A DNA stretch of 27,668 nt from an uncultured Prevotella sp. (GCA_905202125.1 CAJKQX010000029.1:1-27668); one strand, 5' to 3'; numbered from the stretch's first letter, positions 1-8,863 are shown. Program-made: numbers and translations. The notes: generated by a model from the letters alone, not told the origin.

Positions 1-70
1 TATCATGTTTATCAATGGTTTTCGTTTCGTCACTCCAGATTTCGGATGATCCAAATGTAGGATGAACCAT
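1..70 (-). CDS. Possible 5' fragment of a divergent gene
   Basis: On the minus strand an ATG at 70-68 opens a frame that runs without a stop to the window edge (23 codons, beginning MVHPTFGSSEIWSDETKTID). It would be divergent from ttcA, with about 150 bases between the two starts. The residue mix is protein-like, but the fragment is far too short to assign a family. It could equally be a chance open frame. I see no strong promoter match just upstream of it. Confidence 0.25.
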   Translation of the reverse strand, partial: MVHPTFGSSEIWSDETKTIDKHD

Positions 71-207
71 ATTTTATTCAAAAGCTCTTAAGGTAAAATG
101 TATTTAGGGGACTACAGCTATTTTGAGTGTTTACGGTTTTTGATTGTTAGAGGACGGTGTTGGTGAGAAAAATGGCAAATTATTTCTTTAAATAATCAAA
201 TTGATAG

Positions 208-215
208 TAATTTTG
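208..215 (+). promoter_or_regulatory. Promoter -7 element of ttcA
   Basis: TAATTTTG at 208-215 matches the Bacteroidota -7 consensus TAnnTTTG. No good TTTG -33 box is visible at the usual 19-21 base spacing. The element ends only four bases before the ATG at 220, so transcription would start at or next to the start codon. The TAA of the element is itself an in-frame stop, so the coding region cannot extend further upstream. Confidence 0.5.
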
Positions 216-219
216 CACT

Positions 220-963
220 ATGGATGTTGAGACAGATAATTTAGATTCGTTGCGTCATCTCCACCAATGCTTCAAAAAAGGCGTGGTGAAATACGGTCTT
301 TTGGAAGATGGTGACAAAATCCTGGTAGCGCTATCAGGAGGTAAAGATTCGCTGACAATGCTCGAATTGTTGGCCCGGAGAGCGCGTATATTCAAACCGA
401 GAATATCGTTGGTGGCCTTGCATGTTGTTATGAAGAATATAGATTATGTCTCGGATGTGGGGTATCTACGGGTTTGTTGTGAACGTTTGGGTGTTCCTTT
501 TTATTGTGAGAAAACGTCGTTTGATGATAGGGCGGAGTCGGGTAAGCCTCATTGCTTCCTCTGCTCGTGGTATCGACGCAAGGTGTTGTTTGAAAAAGCA
601 CAGGAACTACATTGCAACAAGATAGCGTTGGGTCATCACATGGACGATATATTGTGCACGTTGTTGATGAACATGACCTTTTCCGGACGATGCACGACCA
701 TGCTTCCGCGTCTTGACATGAGTAAATTCTCCGTAACCATCATCCGTCCCTTATGTCTTGTACATGAGAGTGATATTTCAAGATATGCCCGCGAGATGAA
801 TTTTCCACAACAACTCAGAACATGTCCGTATGAAGACAAGACCAATCGCAAGTCAATGACCGACGTCTTGCATACCCTCGAAAAGATCAATCCCGAGGCA
901 CGTTACAGTCTATGGCATAGTCTGAACGATGTCCAAGTTATGTGTGATAAAGATTTGTTATAA
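220..963 (+). CDS. ttcA: TtcA-type tRNA 2-thiocytidine synthetase (PP-loop ATPase)
   Basis: The 247-residue protein carries the PP-loop ATP-binding motif SGGKDS at residues 39-44 and GHHMDD at 138-143. It also has CFLC (Cys112, Cys115) and a later Cys202 in TCPYE. This is the arrangement of TtcA, where these three cysteines hold an Fe-S cluster. By family knowledge the enzyme adenylates C32 of certain tRNAs and inserts sulfur to give 2-thiocytidine in the cytosol. An in-frame TAA at 208-210 and the absence of another early ATG fix the start at 220. The protein is somewhat shorter than proteobacterial TtcA. The DMT gene follows after 19 bases. A general TilS/TtcA-family PP-loop enzyme with another tRNA target is the main alternative. 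Confidence 0.85.
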   Translation: MDVETDNLDSLRHLHQCFKKGVVKYGLLEDGDKILVALSGGKDSLTMLELLARRARIFKPRISLVALHVVMKNIDYVSDVGYLRVCCERLGVPFYCEKTSFDDRAESGKPHCFLCSWYRRKVLFEKAQELHCNKIALGHHMDDILCTLLMNMTFSGRCTTMLPRLDMSKFSVTIIRPLCLVHESDISRYAREMNFPQQLRTCPYEDKTNRKSMTDVLHTLEKINPEARYSLWHSLNDVQVMCDKDLL

Positions 964-982
964 AAGATTTAAGTATTATTGT

Positions 983-1354
983 ATGTCACAAGGTTTTTAT
1001 TCTATCTTATTATTGATTTTCTCAAATATTTTCATGACGTTGGCATGGTATGGCCATCTTAAAATGCGTCAGGAGTATAGTTGGTTCTCTTCACTGCCAT
1101 TGATTGGTGTTATTGTATTTAGCTGGACTATTGCCTTCTTTGAATATTGTTTGCAAGTTCCTGCCAATCGTTTGGGATTTAAGGAAAACGGCGGACCGTT
1201 TGATATTATCCAGCTTAAGGTTATCCAAGAAGTCATCACATTAACGATATTCTCTCTCTTTTCTGTTTTAGCATTTAAAACAGGGCTGAAGTGGAATCAT
1301 TTTGTCGCTTTCATATTTTTGGTTTTATCTGTTTATTTTGTTTTTAAGAAATAA
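983..1354 (+). CDS. DMT family small membrane protein (DUF486)
   Basis: I chose the ATG at 983 (123 residues) because an in-frame ATG at 929 would lie inside ttcA and add 18 polar residues before the first membrane helix. The protein has about four hydrophobic segments. It contains the family's conserved stretches WYGHLK, EYCLQVPANR, GGPF, QLKVIQEVITL and a WNH near the third loop, which identify the DUF486 branch of the drug/metabolite transporter superfamily. Its substrate is not known, and an inner-membrane location is expected. It lies 19 bases after ttcA and is probably co-transcribed. The next gene converges on it with only ten bases between. Confidence 0.8.
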   Translation: MSQGFYSILLLIFSNIFMTLAWYGHLKMRQEYSWFSSLPLIGVIVFSWTIAFFEYCLQVPANRLGFKENGGPFDIIQLKVIQEVITLTIFSLFSVLAFKTGLKWNHFVAFIFLVLSVYFVFKK

Positions 1355-1364
1355 TGAGACAGCT

Positions 1365-2348
1365 TTATCTACCGAAGATTCTTTTTAACAGAAAGTATAT
1401 TTCTTCCTGAAGGCGAAACATCGACCAATTAAGACGCAGGGGCAGATATCCGAATTTGCATCGTAAGGAATATTTCAGTTTGCTCGTGTCTATGTCGCCC
1501 CATATATGTTTCATTTCTGAAAGAGCGAAACGGCGTTGTGCTTTTGTCAATTCCCTGCGGTGTATAAAATAAAACATGTAGGTATCCACCAACACAATCC
1601 ATCTGGTGTTTTCGTACTCATCAATCAGTTTGCTGTCGATGTTGAGTTCAATCATCATTTTTCTCATGTTCCGGTTTGCCCTCATGTGCTCGAACTTATT
1701 CATCGATATGGCATGAGTCTGCGACGCCGCATGTTGAAGATAATAATATCGTCCGCGGCAGCAACCCACGTGCCGACTGTTGAGATAGTGCAGACGTGTA
1801 GTATTGTCATCGCTGTATGAATGGCAGCTTTCGTCATACGGGTATTTTTTATGTATGTCGCTTCTTACGAGATAGAGTCCGTGAATGTGCCATGACAGAC
1901 TCTCCTTGAAAGCCTGTTTTCCTGTCATATCGTCAAAGAACGTCATGGGGTAGGGCTCTTCCTTTCCACTGACGGCATCTACCATTATGGCATCAAACAA
2001 TACACAGTCCATTGTTGGTTTGCTCTTGAATACATCGACAGCCTGTTGCAAGGCATCGGTCGCTATCCAATCATCGCTATCAACAAAAGTGATATATCTG
2101 CCTTGTGCTATTTTCAGTCCTTCGTTACGGGCGTGAGCTGCTCCTGAGTTGGAGTCGAGATGAATCACGTCAATGCGATTGTCTTGTCCGGCAAAGCGTC
2201 TTAATATCTCGAGAGAGTTGTCTGTGGAGTTGTCGTCAATACAGATGACCTGTATTTCTCTGAGTGTCTGGTCGAGCAGAGAGTGCAAGCATTTCTCAAT
2301 GAACCGGCTTGCATTGTAGACTGCCACAAGAATAGATACCTCAATCAT
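1365..2348 (-). CDS. Family 2 glycosyltransferase
   Basis: The 327-residue protein starts at the ATG at 2348-2346. This overlaps the TGA of the flippase gene (ATGA), a start supported by the onset of the GT-A fold (IEVSILVAVYN). An earlier in-frame ATG would lie deep in the flippase gene. UDP-sugar binding motifs are visible: DDNSTD near residues 38-43 and DSDDW at 90-94, the metal-binding DxD region. The reaction is transfer of a sugar from a nucleotide donor to a growing surface glycan on the cytoplasmic membrane face. Donor and acceptor cannot be read from sequence. The overlap indicates translational coupling to the flippase. Confidence 0.85.
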   Translation of the reverse strand: MIEVSILVAVYNASRFIEKCLHSLLDQTLREIQVICIDDNSTDNSLEILRRFAGQDNRIDVIHLDSNSGAAHARNEGLKIAQGRYITFVDSDDWIATDALQQAVDVFKSKPTMDCVLFDAIMVDAVSGKEEPYPMTFFDDMTGKQAFKESLSWHIHGLYLVRSDIHKKYPYDESCHSYSDDNTTRLHYLNSRHVGCCRGRYYYLQHAASQTHAISMNKFEHMRANRNMRKMMIELNIDSKLIDEYENTRWIVLVDTYMFYFIHRRELTKAQRRFALSEMKHIWGDIDTSKLKYSLRCKFGYLPLRLNWSMFRLQEEIYFLLKRIFGR

Positions 2349-3826
2349 TGCTGTTTCCTTATAGTGAATCTGGATACCAGTTTGTTCCATAATGATACTT
2401 TGCTTTGCAGTATTCTGATTGAAATCAAGGTACTGATTAAGACAAGAGCTCCTCCTATAAGCCAATAAACTAACGCATTGACGATAAACGAAGCGGCGAA
2501 TGCCATCAGCCCAACGGGGAGCTGCAATGATAGATATTTGATGACAGATGTCGAGATGACGTATTTATATTTATAATGTGTGAAACCTATCACGATGCAC
2601 AGATCGATAATCGTTGTGATGGTCATGGCCAATCCTGCTCCGACAAGTCCCATGTGAGTGAAACCGATGACGGTAAGTATTACGACAATGATGTCATAGA
2701 GGCCCTCAAGAAGCAGATATGCTCCGGAGTCGCCTCTTGCCAGAGTGGTGTAGGCTATCGGGAGTTTTATTACCCTGAAATACATTGCAATAATAGTGAT
2801 TTTCATCATGTCGCTCACCGGCATGAAAGACTTGCTGTACAATAATGGCAATATCACCGGCAGTCCTATAATGAAAGTTACCAACATCGGGGCGATGAGC
2901 AGTAATGACACTTCTATCTGGTTGTTGACGATGGTGTTGCTCTTTGTTATTTCTCCATTCACGGCCGACAGGCGAGGAAAAAAATCGGTTTCCATAGCCG
3001 AGAATACCATTCCTGCATAAGTCATTGTCATCATGTATCCGGCATTGAACAATCCTACGGTGTCCAGCGATGACGCATTATTGAGAAAAGAGCGTATGGC
3101 AAAGTCGGCACCACTGCCCAGTATTCCCGCAAAAACAAAGGCAATGCCCAGTTTCACCATGTCGCATCCCGTGTTCAGATGATTTCTACTCAGCGATACT
3201 GCCGGTGGATATAGACGATAAGACATGTGGATGGTCAGCAACATCTGTATGCCGGCTATGATTATCAGTGAGGGGATGATGCCGGCATCGCGAAAAAAGT
3301 AGTAAATAGGCACCGATGTTATGAGCGCTCCAATGATATTATACACCGATATCTTGGCCAGCTTGCCCAAGTGTCGCGTACCTTTGAGTATCGCTATTTC
3401 CCCGCTCGTGATGGCCGTCAATGCTATGATTGGCGACAGACATACGAAATGCAAGGTATGTTCGCCCCACGAGAATGTGACATCATTGAGTACAGGACTC
3501 AGCAGTATACAAGCAAACATGCCAAGCAAGGCAGTGAGCATACTCCACGAACGTATGAGCTTGACTGATTGGTTTATCTTTTCCGTATCTCCTTGCTCGA
3601 ATGATTCTGAGATATTCTTTATTCCACTCATCGGAATGCCGAGATTTGTGGAATTGGACATAAGGTTTGTCGTCGAGTTGTATATTGATATCAGTCCCAT
3701 GCCCTGAGGACCTAATATCAGTGCAACAAATTTGTTGCGGATGAGAGCTATCAATATATTTAGGAACTGGATCCCTCCGAATAGCCCTGTGTATTTTAGA
3801 ATATGTGAATAGCTGTTTTTGCTCAT
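2345..3826 (-). CDS. Wzx-type O-antigen/oligosaccharide flippase
   Basis: This 493-residue protein is strongly hydrophobic, with around twelve predicted membrane segments. Its N-terminus (LKYTGLFGGIQFLNILIALI, then NKFVALILGPQGMGLISIY) is typical of the MOP-superfamily flippases of Bacteroidota O-antigen loci. The expected role is moving a lipid-linked oligosaccharide across the inner membrane. It shares a four-base ATGA overlap with the downstream glycosyltransferase. A 14-bp perfect inverted repeat lies in the spacer before its start, so it may form its own unit or be attenuated relative to the phosphorylase gene upstream. I would not assign wzx versus another flippase name on this evidence. 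Confidence 0.85.
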   Translation of the reverse strand: MSKNSYSHILKYTGLFGGIQFLNILIALIRNKFVALILGPQGMGLISIYNSTTNLMSNSTNLGIPMSGIKNISESFEQGDTEKINQSVKLIRSWSMLTALLGMFACILLSPVLNDVTFSWGEHTLHFVCLSPIIALTAITSGEIAILKGTRHLGKLAKISVYNIIGALITSVPIYYFFRDAGIIPSLIIIAGIQMLLTIHMSYRLYPPAVSLSRNHLNTGCDMVKLGIAFVFAGILGSGADFAIRSFLNNASSLDTVGLFNAGYMMTMTYAGMVFSAMETDFFPRLSAVNGEITKSNTIVNNQIEVSLLLIAPMLVTFIIGLPVILPLLYSKSFMPVSDMMKITIIAMYFRVIKLPIAYTTLARGDSGAYLLLEGLYDIIVVILTVIGFTHMGLVGAGLAMTITTIIDLCIVIGFTHYKYKYVISTSVIKYLSLQLPVGLMAFAASFIVNALVYWLIGGALVLISTLISIRILQSKVSLWNKLVSRFTIRKQQ

Positions 3827-3882
3827 TTGTCGGTCTGATTGCTATTAACTAACGAGAAATCCACATATTTATTATATATCAA

Positions 3883-3929
3883 CCGACATGTTTGTCCGAT
3901 TGGTCGTTTTCCACAGACAAACATGTCGG
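3883..3929 (-). terminator. Perfect 14-bp inverted repeat, probable terminator or attenuator
   Basis: The arms at 3883-3896 and 3916-3929 are exact reverse complements (14 bp) around a 19-base loop. The stem lies between the phosphorylase stop at 3944 and the flippase start at 3826, and on the minus strand it is followed by an AU-rich stretch without a clean U run. Its position suggests a terminator or attenuator for the phosphorylase transcript. A protein-binding inverted repeat is the alternative. Confidence 0.5.
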
Positions 3930-3943
3930 CATCTTGCATATCG

Positions 3944-4825
3944 TCATATCCGTTCAAGTACCAACCGGATGAGATCGTCGATATTGTTTTTATATCCCGT
4001 GTTGGCTTCTCCGGCTATTCTGTTGGCAATGACCATACACACGGTCGTTGCCTTATGGCCCATGAGCGCAGACAGTCCGGCAAGAGCCGAACTCTCCATC
4101 TCGAAATTGGTAATCTTGCGACCGTGGTATTCGAAACTTTCTATTTTCTCGTTCTGATGAGGGTCTGCCAGTGGTATGCGCAACTGACGGCCCTGCGGAC
4201 CGAAGAATCCGCCACATGCCACGGTCATACCTTTCACCATATCCGTGCCAGATATCCGTTCGGATAGTTCGGTATCGGCATTGACGGCGTAGGGCGCCGG
4301 TGCGCACATGTTGCCGCTCCATCCCAAATGGTTTGTCAGATGCCTCTCGAGCTGAAGGTCGCAGACAGCATTTCGTCCTTCGTAGAAATTCAACAGACCG
4401 TCAAAACCTATTGATGTGGCCGAGCAGATAAATGTTCCTATCGGTGTGAACGGTTGCAGTCCACCGCATGTGCCGATACGCACAATCTCCAGTTGATTGA
4501 ATGTTTCGTTCTCTTGGCGTGTGCTGAAATCTATATTGGCCAAAGCGTCAATCTCGTTCATCACGATGTCGATGTTGTCACATCCTATGCCGGTGGATAT
4601 CACAGAGATTCTTTTGCCATGATAATATCCGGTTTTGGTTCTGAATTCACGACTTTCGGCGGTGCTTTCTACCTTTTCAAAATGTGAGGCTACCAGGTCT
4701 ACACGTCCCGGATCGCCTACAAGAATAATCTTTTGAGCCAACTGTTCTGGTCTCACGTGCAGATGGAAGATGCTTCCGTCCGCATTTATTATCAGCTCGG
4801 ATTCGGCAAAACGTTTCTTTTTCAT
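3944..4825 (-). CDS. Nucleoside phosphorylase, uridine phosphorylase-like
   Basis: The 293-residue protein has the phosphate-binding GDPGR at 37-41, TGIGCDN at 78-84, RIGTCGG at 116-122 and FEMESS at 241-246, the signature set of the PNP/UDP phosphorylase superfamily. PQGR at 210-213 supplies a Gln and Arg placed like the uracil-binding Gln-x-Arg of uridine phosphorylase. This favours reversible phosphorolysis of uridine to uracil and ribose-1-phosphate. The length is larger than E. coli Udp, as in Bacteroidota homologues. It sits among glycan genes without an obvious functional link, 65 bases after the PD40 gene. Purine nucleoside or adenosine specificity cannot be fully excluded. Confidence 0.8.
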   Translation of the reverse strand: MKKKRFAESELIINADGSIFHLHVRPEQLAQKIILVGDPGRVDLVASHFEKVESTAESREFRTKTGYYHGKRISVISTGIGCDNIDIVMNEIDALANIDFSTRQENETFNQLEIVRIGTCGGLQPFTPIGTFICSATSIGFDGLLNFYEGRNAVCDLQLERHLTNHLGWSGNMCAPAPYAVNADTELSERISGTDMVKGMTVACGGFFGPQGRQLRIPLADPHQNEKIESFEYHGRKITNFEMESSALAGLSALMGHKATTVCMVIANRIAGEANTGYKNNIDDLIRLVLERI

Positions 4826-4890
4826 AATTCAGATTTTTATTGGTTATTGGTTGACCGTGTCGTTAATAATGCTTTATGACAGTCAGATTA

Positions 4891-6072
4891 TCATTTTTTT
4901 ATTATCCGAAGTTCGTTTTTGCGTAAAGTTTTGACGTCTTTCCTGATATTGCTGTCAAGCGTCTCCAAATCCTTTTCGGCTTTGAGTACAGTCTGCGACA
5001 TACGTGCGCGATCTGTTTTGGAGGCCGAATGGTATGCTTTGCGCATCTCGTTTAGTTGAAGAGAGAGCTCCTCTCTTTGTTTTTGTTTTTTCAGAATACT
5101 CTCATAGAGCATTTTGTTTTCGTTGGTCGAAAAATCGTCAACGTTGTGATATATCGTTTCATCGTCAATGACGAAATCTGTATCAGCCCCGTTCTTTTTG
5201 TTTTTATATATTGTCTCGGACAGCTTCTTCAGTTTGGCCATCCCTTCTTGTCGCTTTTGCGTATTTTCCCATGTATCACGTATGCTTACGATAGATGCCA
5301 GGTTGCTCAATTCGTCGTCCTCCATGTCGTCGGCGTTGTAGTTCTGTCTGGTTTCCGAGCGTAGCAGGGTGTACAGACACGCCTTGCCCTCGGGTTGCCG
5401 TCTCGTAGATGCAAACCATGCAATGCCGTGTGTGTCGTCTTCAACGTATAAGAAATCATCGTCAAACGAGTTGAACGGCAATCCCATATTCTCTGCTTGC
5501 AGGAAATGACCTTTCTCGCTGTCATATCCCGTCACGTAGATGTCGTATCCGCCGAGGCCTTCTTTTGTCTTTGCAGAGAAATACAAGGTTGACCCGTCTG
5601 ATGTCATAAAGGGATGATTGATGGCCGAAAACTCGATGCCCAGACCGTCTATCTTGCGCGGTGTGCTCCATTGGCCGTTGATGTTGTCACGGGTGTAGAT
5701 ATGATAGATACTGTCGCGCGACATCTCGGAATAGAAGCATCTGTTTCCAAATCCGTTGATGTATACATACGTGTCTGTCGCTTTTGCCGTATTAAAGAAC
5801 TTGTTGTATGACACAATCCTGCCATAATCATCGGGCAGCGGTATCATGTCCGCCACCTTTTCACGGTCTACAACCACGCTGTCTATTATCATTACCTTTT
5901 GTGTGTTGTCAAGCATCTCTTCAAACAGCATGTTGGCGCGCTGTCTTTCTTTTTGTTCCGGCGTTTCGACAACTTTCGGTCTTGTCTTGGTTTTGTTTCT
6001 TGATCTGTTGGCTTGTGGAAATGCGGAGAAACTGACCATAGATAATATAAGAAGCAATAATATCTTTTTCAT
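4891..6072 (-). CDS. Secreted PD40-repeat protein with C-terminal coiled coil
   Basis: The 393-residue protein starts with a Sec signal peptide (KKILLLLILSMVSFSAFPQA) and is therefore exported. The middle contains PD40/WD40-like beta-propeller blades, seen as HPFMTSDGSTLYFSAK followed by GGYDIYV near residues 155-180, with another likely blade after it. The last 70 or so residues are charged and heptad-like (KKQKQREELSLQLNEMRKAY and onward), predicting a coiled coil. PD40 proteins of this group are often envelope-associated and found with OmpA-like domains, but no OmpA domain is present here. The specific function is unknown. It has its own -7 promoter element, so its link to the flanking glycan genes may be positional only. 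Confidence 0.65.
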   Translation of the reverse strand: MKKILLLLILSMVSFSAFPQANRSRNKTKTRPKVVETPEQKERQRANMLFEEMLDNTQKVMIIDSVVVDREKVADMIPLPDDYGRIVSYNKFFNTAKATDTYVYINGFGNRCFYSEMSRDSIYHIYTRDNINGQWSTPRKIDGLGIEFSAINHPFMTSDGSTLYFSAKTKEGLGGYDIYVTGYDSEKGHFLQAENMGLPFNSFDDDFLYVEDDTHGIAWFASTRRQPEGKACLYTLLRSETRQNYNADDMEDDELSNLASIVSIRDTWENTQKRQEGMAKLKKLSETIYKNKKNGADTDFVIDDETIYHNVDDFSTNENKMLYESILKKQKQREELSLQLNEMRKAYHSASKTDRARMSQTVLKAEKDLETLDSNIRKDVKTLRKNELRIIKK

Positions 6073-6097
6073 TTGTGATGTTTATAGTAAGTAAAAA

Positions 6098-6105
6098 CAA
6101 AATTA
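6098..6105 (-). promoter_or_regulatory. Promoter -7 element of the PD40 gene
   Basis: The reverse complement of 6098-6105 reads TAATTTTG, a full match to TAnnTTTG, about 26 bases before the PD40 start codon. It implies a short leader of roughly 20 bases. No convincing -33 box is visible. Confidence 0.45.
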
Positions 6106-6144
6106 ATAAAAAAAAGTTTAGCAACAGCGTATTTAACTTATTTT

Positions 6145-7248
6145 TCAATGCAAGGCCCTCTCATATATCTCCTCATAGCGTTTTGCCACTTTGATATAAT
6201 GATGATGCCTGTCGATGTATTCTATGCTTTGACGTTTGAGTGACGGTATCTTGTCCTTATTGGCTATGAGACCCACAATGTTTTGATACACACTGTCGTA
6301 ATTGGGCAATACGTTGACAATGGGGCGGAGCTCATTCTCATGTAGTATCTCATAGTTTTCAGGTTCTCCTCCTCCGATACAGATTATACCCTTGCTCATG
6401 GCCTCGAGTGCATTCATGGCCGGGGTGTAACTGTACAATTGGTCAAGGATGGCATCAGAAGAGTTCATCATCCGGGTATATTGGGCGAACGGCACGGATT
6501 CGGCTTTCACCAAAATCATATCGTCACAATATTTTCTGAGCACATCCTCGGCCGCGGCGAGCATGATGTCGGTACCCTTGTATTCATTGCGCGACTTGTT
6601 GATGCCGATGAAGACCTTGACGCGTTGCGGTGTTTCCATCTCGGATGATGATAGGGATGTGTTCGGTTTTATGGGAAAAGGCACAAATGAGGTCTTGTCG
6701 TGAAAGAATCTGTCGTAACAAGTCCAGTATTCGTAAAGACCGGTGATTATGCCATCGCAATCGTTTGCTATGTATCTGTTGAGTCGCTCTTTGTCCGTGC
6801 CTATCCAGTCGCGGCGCTCTTTCAGGGCATCGCTGTTGGTGCGCATAGTGTCGCCGATATTGAAGTCGCTGTATCTCAGTTGTTTGTGTGTGCAACACGT
6901 GTGCACCCAATAATAGTCCATACCGAAACCGCATAGAAAGACACGTCTGTTGTGTTTGCGCAGATACTTGTAAATGGGAAAAATGTGTTCGGCCTTGATT
7001 TCCAGAAACATAGGATTGATGATTTGCACTATGTCATATCCCCTGAACGATGGCAAAAGGCTGTAAAGTCGGGCCATATATGCTATGCCTCCCCAACGGC
7101 CGGCTGTTCTTCGAAGCGAAATGTCGCAGGGATAGTCCTTCCAAAAGTCACCATTTGATACCACCGTGACTTGGTGACCGAGTGTTCTCAGTCCTTCGGC
7201 GAGCGTCCAGTGCACGTTGCTGTATTCGCCTATAAGCAAGATTCTCAT
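6145..7248 (-). CDS. GT4-like glycosyltransferase (GT-B fold)
   Basis: This 367-residue protein begins MRILLIGEYSNVHWTLAEGL, the N-terminal Rossmann strand and glycine turn of GT-B enzymes. It ends with an ALEAMSKGIICIGGGEPENYE segment near residues 280-300, the conserved donor-binding E-x7-E-like region of family 1/4 transferases. It likely uses a nucleotide-sugar donor to extend a lipid-linked surface glycan on the cytoplasmic side. The ATG overlaps the TGA of the upstream GT2 gene (ATGA), so the two are translationally coupled. The sequence between the two lobes is divergent, so sugar specificity cannot be proposed. Confidence 0.75.
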   Translation of the reverse strand: MRILLIGEYSNVHWTLAEGLRTLGHQVTVVSNGDFWKDYPCDISLRRTAGRWGGIAYMARLYSLLPSFRGYDIVQIINPMFLEIKAEHIFPIYKYLRKHNRRVFLCGFGMDYYWVHTCCTHKQLRYSDFNIGDTMRTNSDALKERRDWIGTDKERLNRYIANDCDGIITGLYEYWTCYDRFFHDKTSFVPFPIKPNTSLSSSEMETPQRVKVFIGINKSRNEYKGTDIMLAAAEDVLRKYCDDMILVKAESVPFAQYTRMMNSSDAILDQLYSYTPAMNALEAMSKGIICIGGGEPENYEILHENELRPIVNVLPNYDSVYQNIVGLIANKDKIPSLKRQSIEYIDRHHHYIKVAKRYEEIYERALH

Positions 7249-8222
7249 TTAGGAAGTGTCAATATTAATAGGTTTCGTAAAACTCTGTTGTTTATCATTT
7301 TTCTGAAATAAACGTATTTCTTCGTGTATTTCTTGTCCGGCAATGGATACAATCCATGCTCTTCAAGCCGTTGTATGGCATTGTCGAGCGTATTCTTCTT
7401 GCGTGTCAGAACGATGATGTTGTATAGGTAATCCATTGTCAGTTGGGCTATGCGCCTGTTCAATGCCGGTTTGCAGGATTGAGGTATTGTGTCGAGGAGC
7501 GATCGCAGATGGTAGATCACGTTTTCCATGTTAGTCAGTCGCTTCTGCACGTGTTCGGGTGTCGACTTTGTTGTTATCGATCCGCTACGTTTGCGATAAT
7601 AATAGGCTCGGGCATCGGTTTTATACACTGTTTCGGCCCGAAGCATCAACTGAGGTGTGAAATCTTCGTCTTCGTGCATCAGTATGTCTTCCCTGAATCG
7701 CAACTTTCCCAAAATAGCACGTCTGAAGATGTATCCGCAGGCCGAAGCACGAATATTGTTATTCTGCATATATGATGTACCGCTGCACGGTTCGTTGAAT
7801 GTGTCGGGGAGGTTGCCTTCTTGTTGCGATGTCAGATCAAACAATACCAGGTCCGCCTCCTTGTATCGGATAATGTCCAGACAATGTTCGTAATGGATGC
7901 GTATCAGACTGTCATCGCCGTCTACAAACTGAATATACGAACCTGTGGACAACTTTAAGCCTGTGTTTCGGGCCGCGGAAAGTCCTTTGTTGGTCTGTCG
8001 GATAAACAAGATGTTGTTTTGCAAATCCTTCAACCCCTCCAACGGAGACACCGCCGAACCATCATCCACCAATATTATCTCGCGCTCATGCTCGTTGAGA
8101 GATAGTGCAAGTATGCTGTTGATACATTCGCTCAGCAGTGATGTCGGCAGATTGTATGTCGTTATGATGAAACTTATCAGTGGCCGTGTGCTTGAATGGT
8201 CTTCGGTATTAAAATCTTTCAT
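7245..8222 (-). CDS. Family 2 glycosyltransferase
   Basis: The 325-residue GT-A enzyme has SFIITTYN at 17-24, VDDGS at 52-56, the donor-phosphate/metal motif DGDDS at 101-105, and a later MHEDEDF consistent with the catalytic-base region. It should be the first gene of the minus-strand glycan run, and a TAnnTTTG-type element lies about 100 bases upstream. The reaction would be sugar transfer from a nucleotide donor during capsule, O-antigen or exopolysaccharide assembly. It resembles the GT2 at 1365-2348 in fold, but the two are not close duplicates. Confidence 0.85.
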   Translation of the reverse strand: MKDFNTEDHSSTRPLISFIITTYNLPTSLLSECINSILALSLNEHEREIILVDDGSAVSPLEGLKDLQNNILFIRQTNKGLSAARNTGLKLSTGSYIQFVDGDDSLIRIHYEHCLDIIRYKEADLVLFDLTSQQEGNLPDTFNEPCSGTSYMQNNNIRASACGYIFRRAILGKLRFREDILMHEDEDFTPQLMLRAETVYKTDARAYYYRKRSGSITTKSTPEHVQKRLTNMENVIYHLRSLLDTIPQSCKPALNRRIAQLTMDYLYNIIVLTRKKNTLDNAIQRLEEHGLYPLPDKKYTKKYVYFRKMINNRVLRNLLILTLPK

Positions 8223-8317
8223 TATCAGTGTGTGATATTCTTGTTTGTTTGAATAGGGATTGTCTGTTATGACAAATCGATGTGATTGTGCTCTTGAGAC
8301 AGTGTTTATATATGATG

Positions 8318-8325
8318 CAAAAATA
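8318..8325 (-). promoter_or_regulatory. Promoter -7 element of the glycan gene run
   Basis: The reverse complement of 8318-8325 is TATTTTTG, followed by CAT as in the other candidate promoters here. It would give a leader of about 90 bases before the GT2 start at 8222. A -33 box is not evident. Confidence 0.4.
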
Positions 8326-8801
8326 ATAAAAACTTTTCATTCCGACACAGACTTACATTAAACATCTTATGAAATATGATTCATTAGAATAATGTTGATG
8401 ATGAAAAATGGAAATAATTGTTGTCTCTGAATGATCCGTTGGTTTACCTTGCCGGTAATCTAAAGTGAAAAAACATTTTATATTTTTTATAATTTGTACG
8501 TGTAGGATTGATGGTGTGGTATTGACAAATAACAAATTTCCTCAAAAGTGTCTTTTAATGATTCCGGTGTTTGACAAACGGATGGCACGAATATGTTGAA
8601 ATCATGCTTTATATGAGAATAGTGGCTGAATGATTCCTTTAAATGATTTTCCTAAAATGATGATAAACAGTACGATGCTGATTTTTGTTCATGTATTTTG
8701 CTGATTCCGGAAATCATACAATCCGTTTTTGTCAAATTATTATTTTTGATTTTGAGCTAAAATTTTATCCCTTTCTTGATACAACATATTTGATTTTGTA
8801 C

Positions 8802-8809
8802 TATCTTTG
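8802..8809 (+). promoter_or_regulatory. Promoter -7 element of nrdD
   Basis: TATCTTTG at 8802-8809 matches TAnnTTTG. A TTG at 8776-8778 is a possible -33 box, but the spacing of 23 bases is slightly long. The predicted transcript begins near 8815, leaving a leader of roughly 110 bases before nrdD. Confidence 0.45.
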
Positions 8810-8863
8810 CATCCGATATAAAATCGTTGGAAAATATCATTTGTTAAACTATCGGATGTTGGG

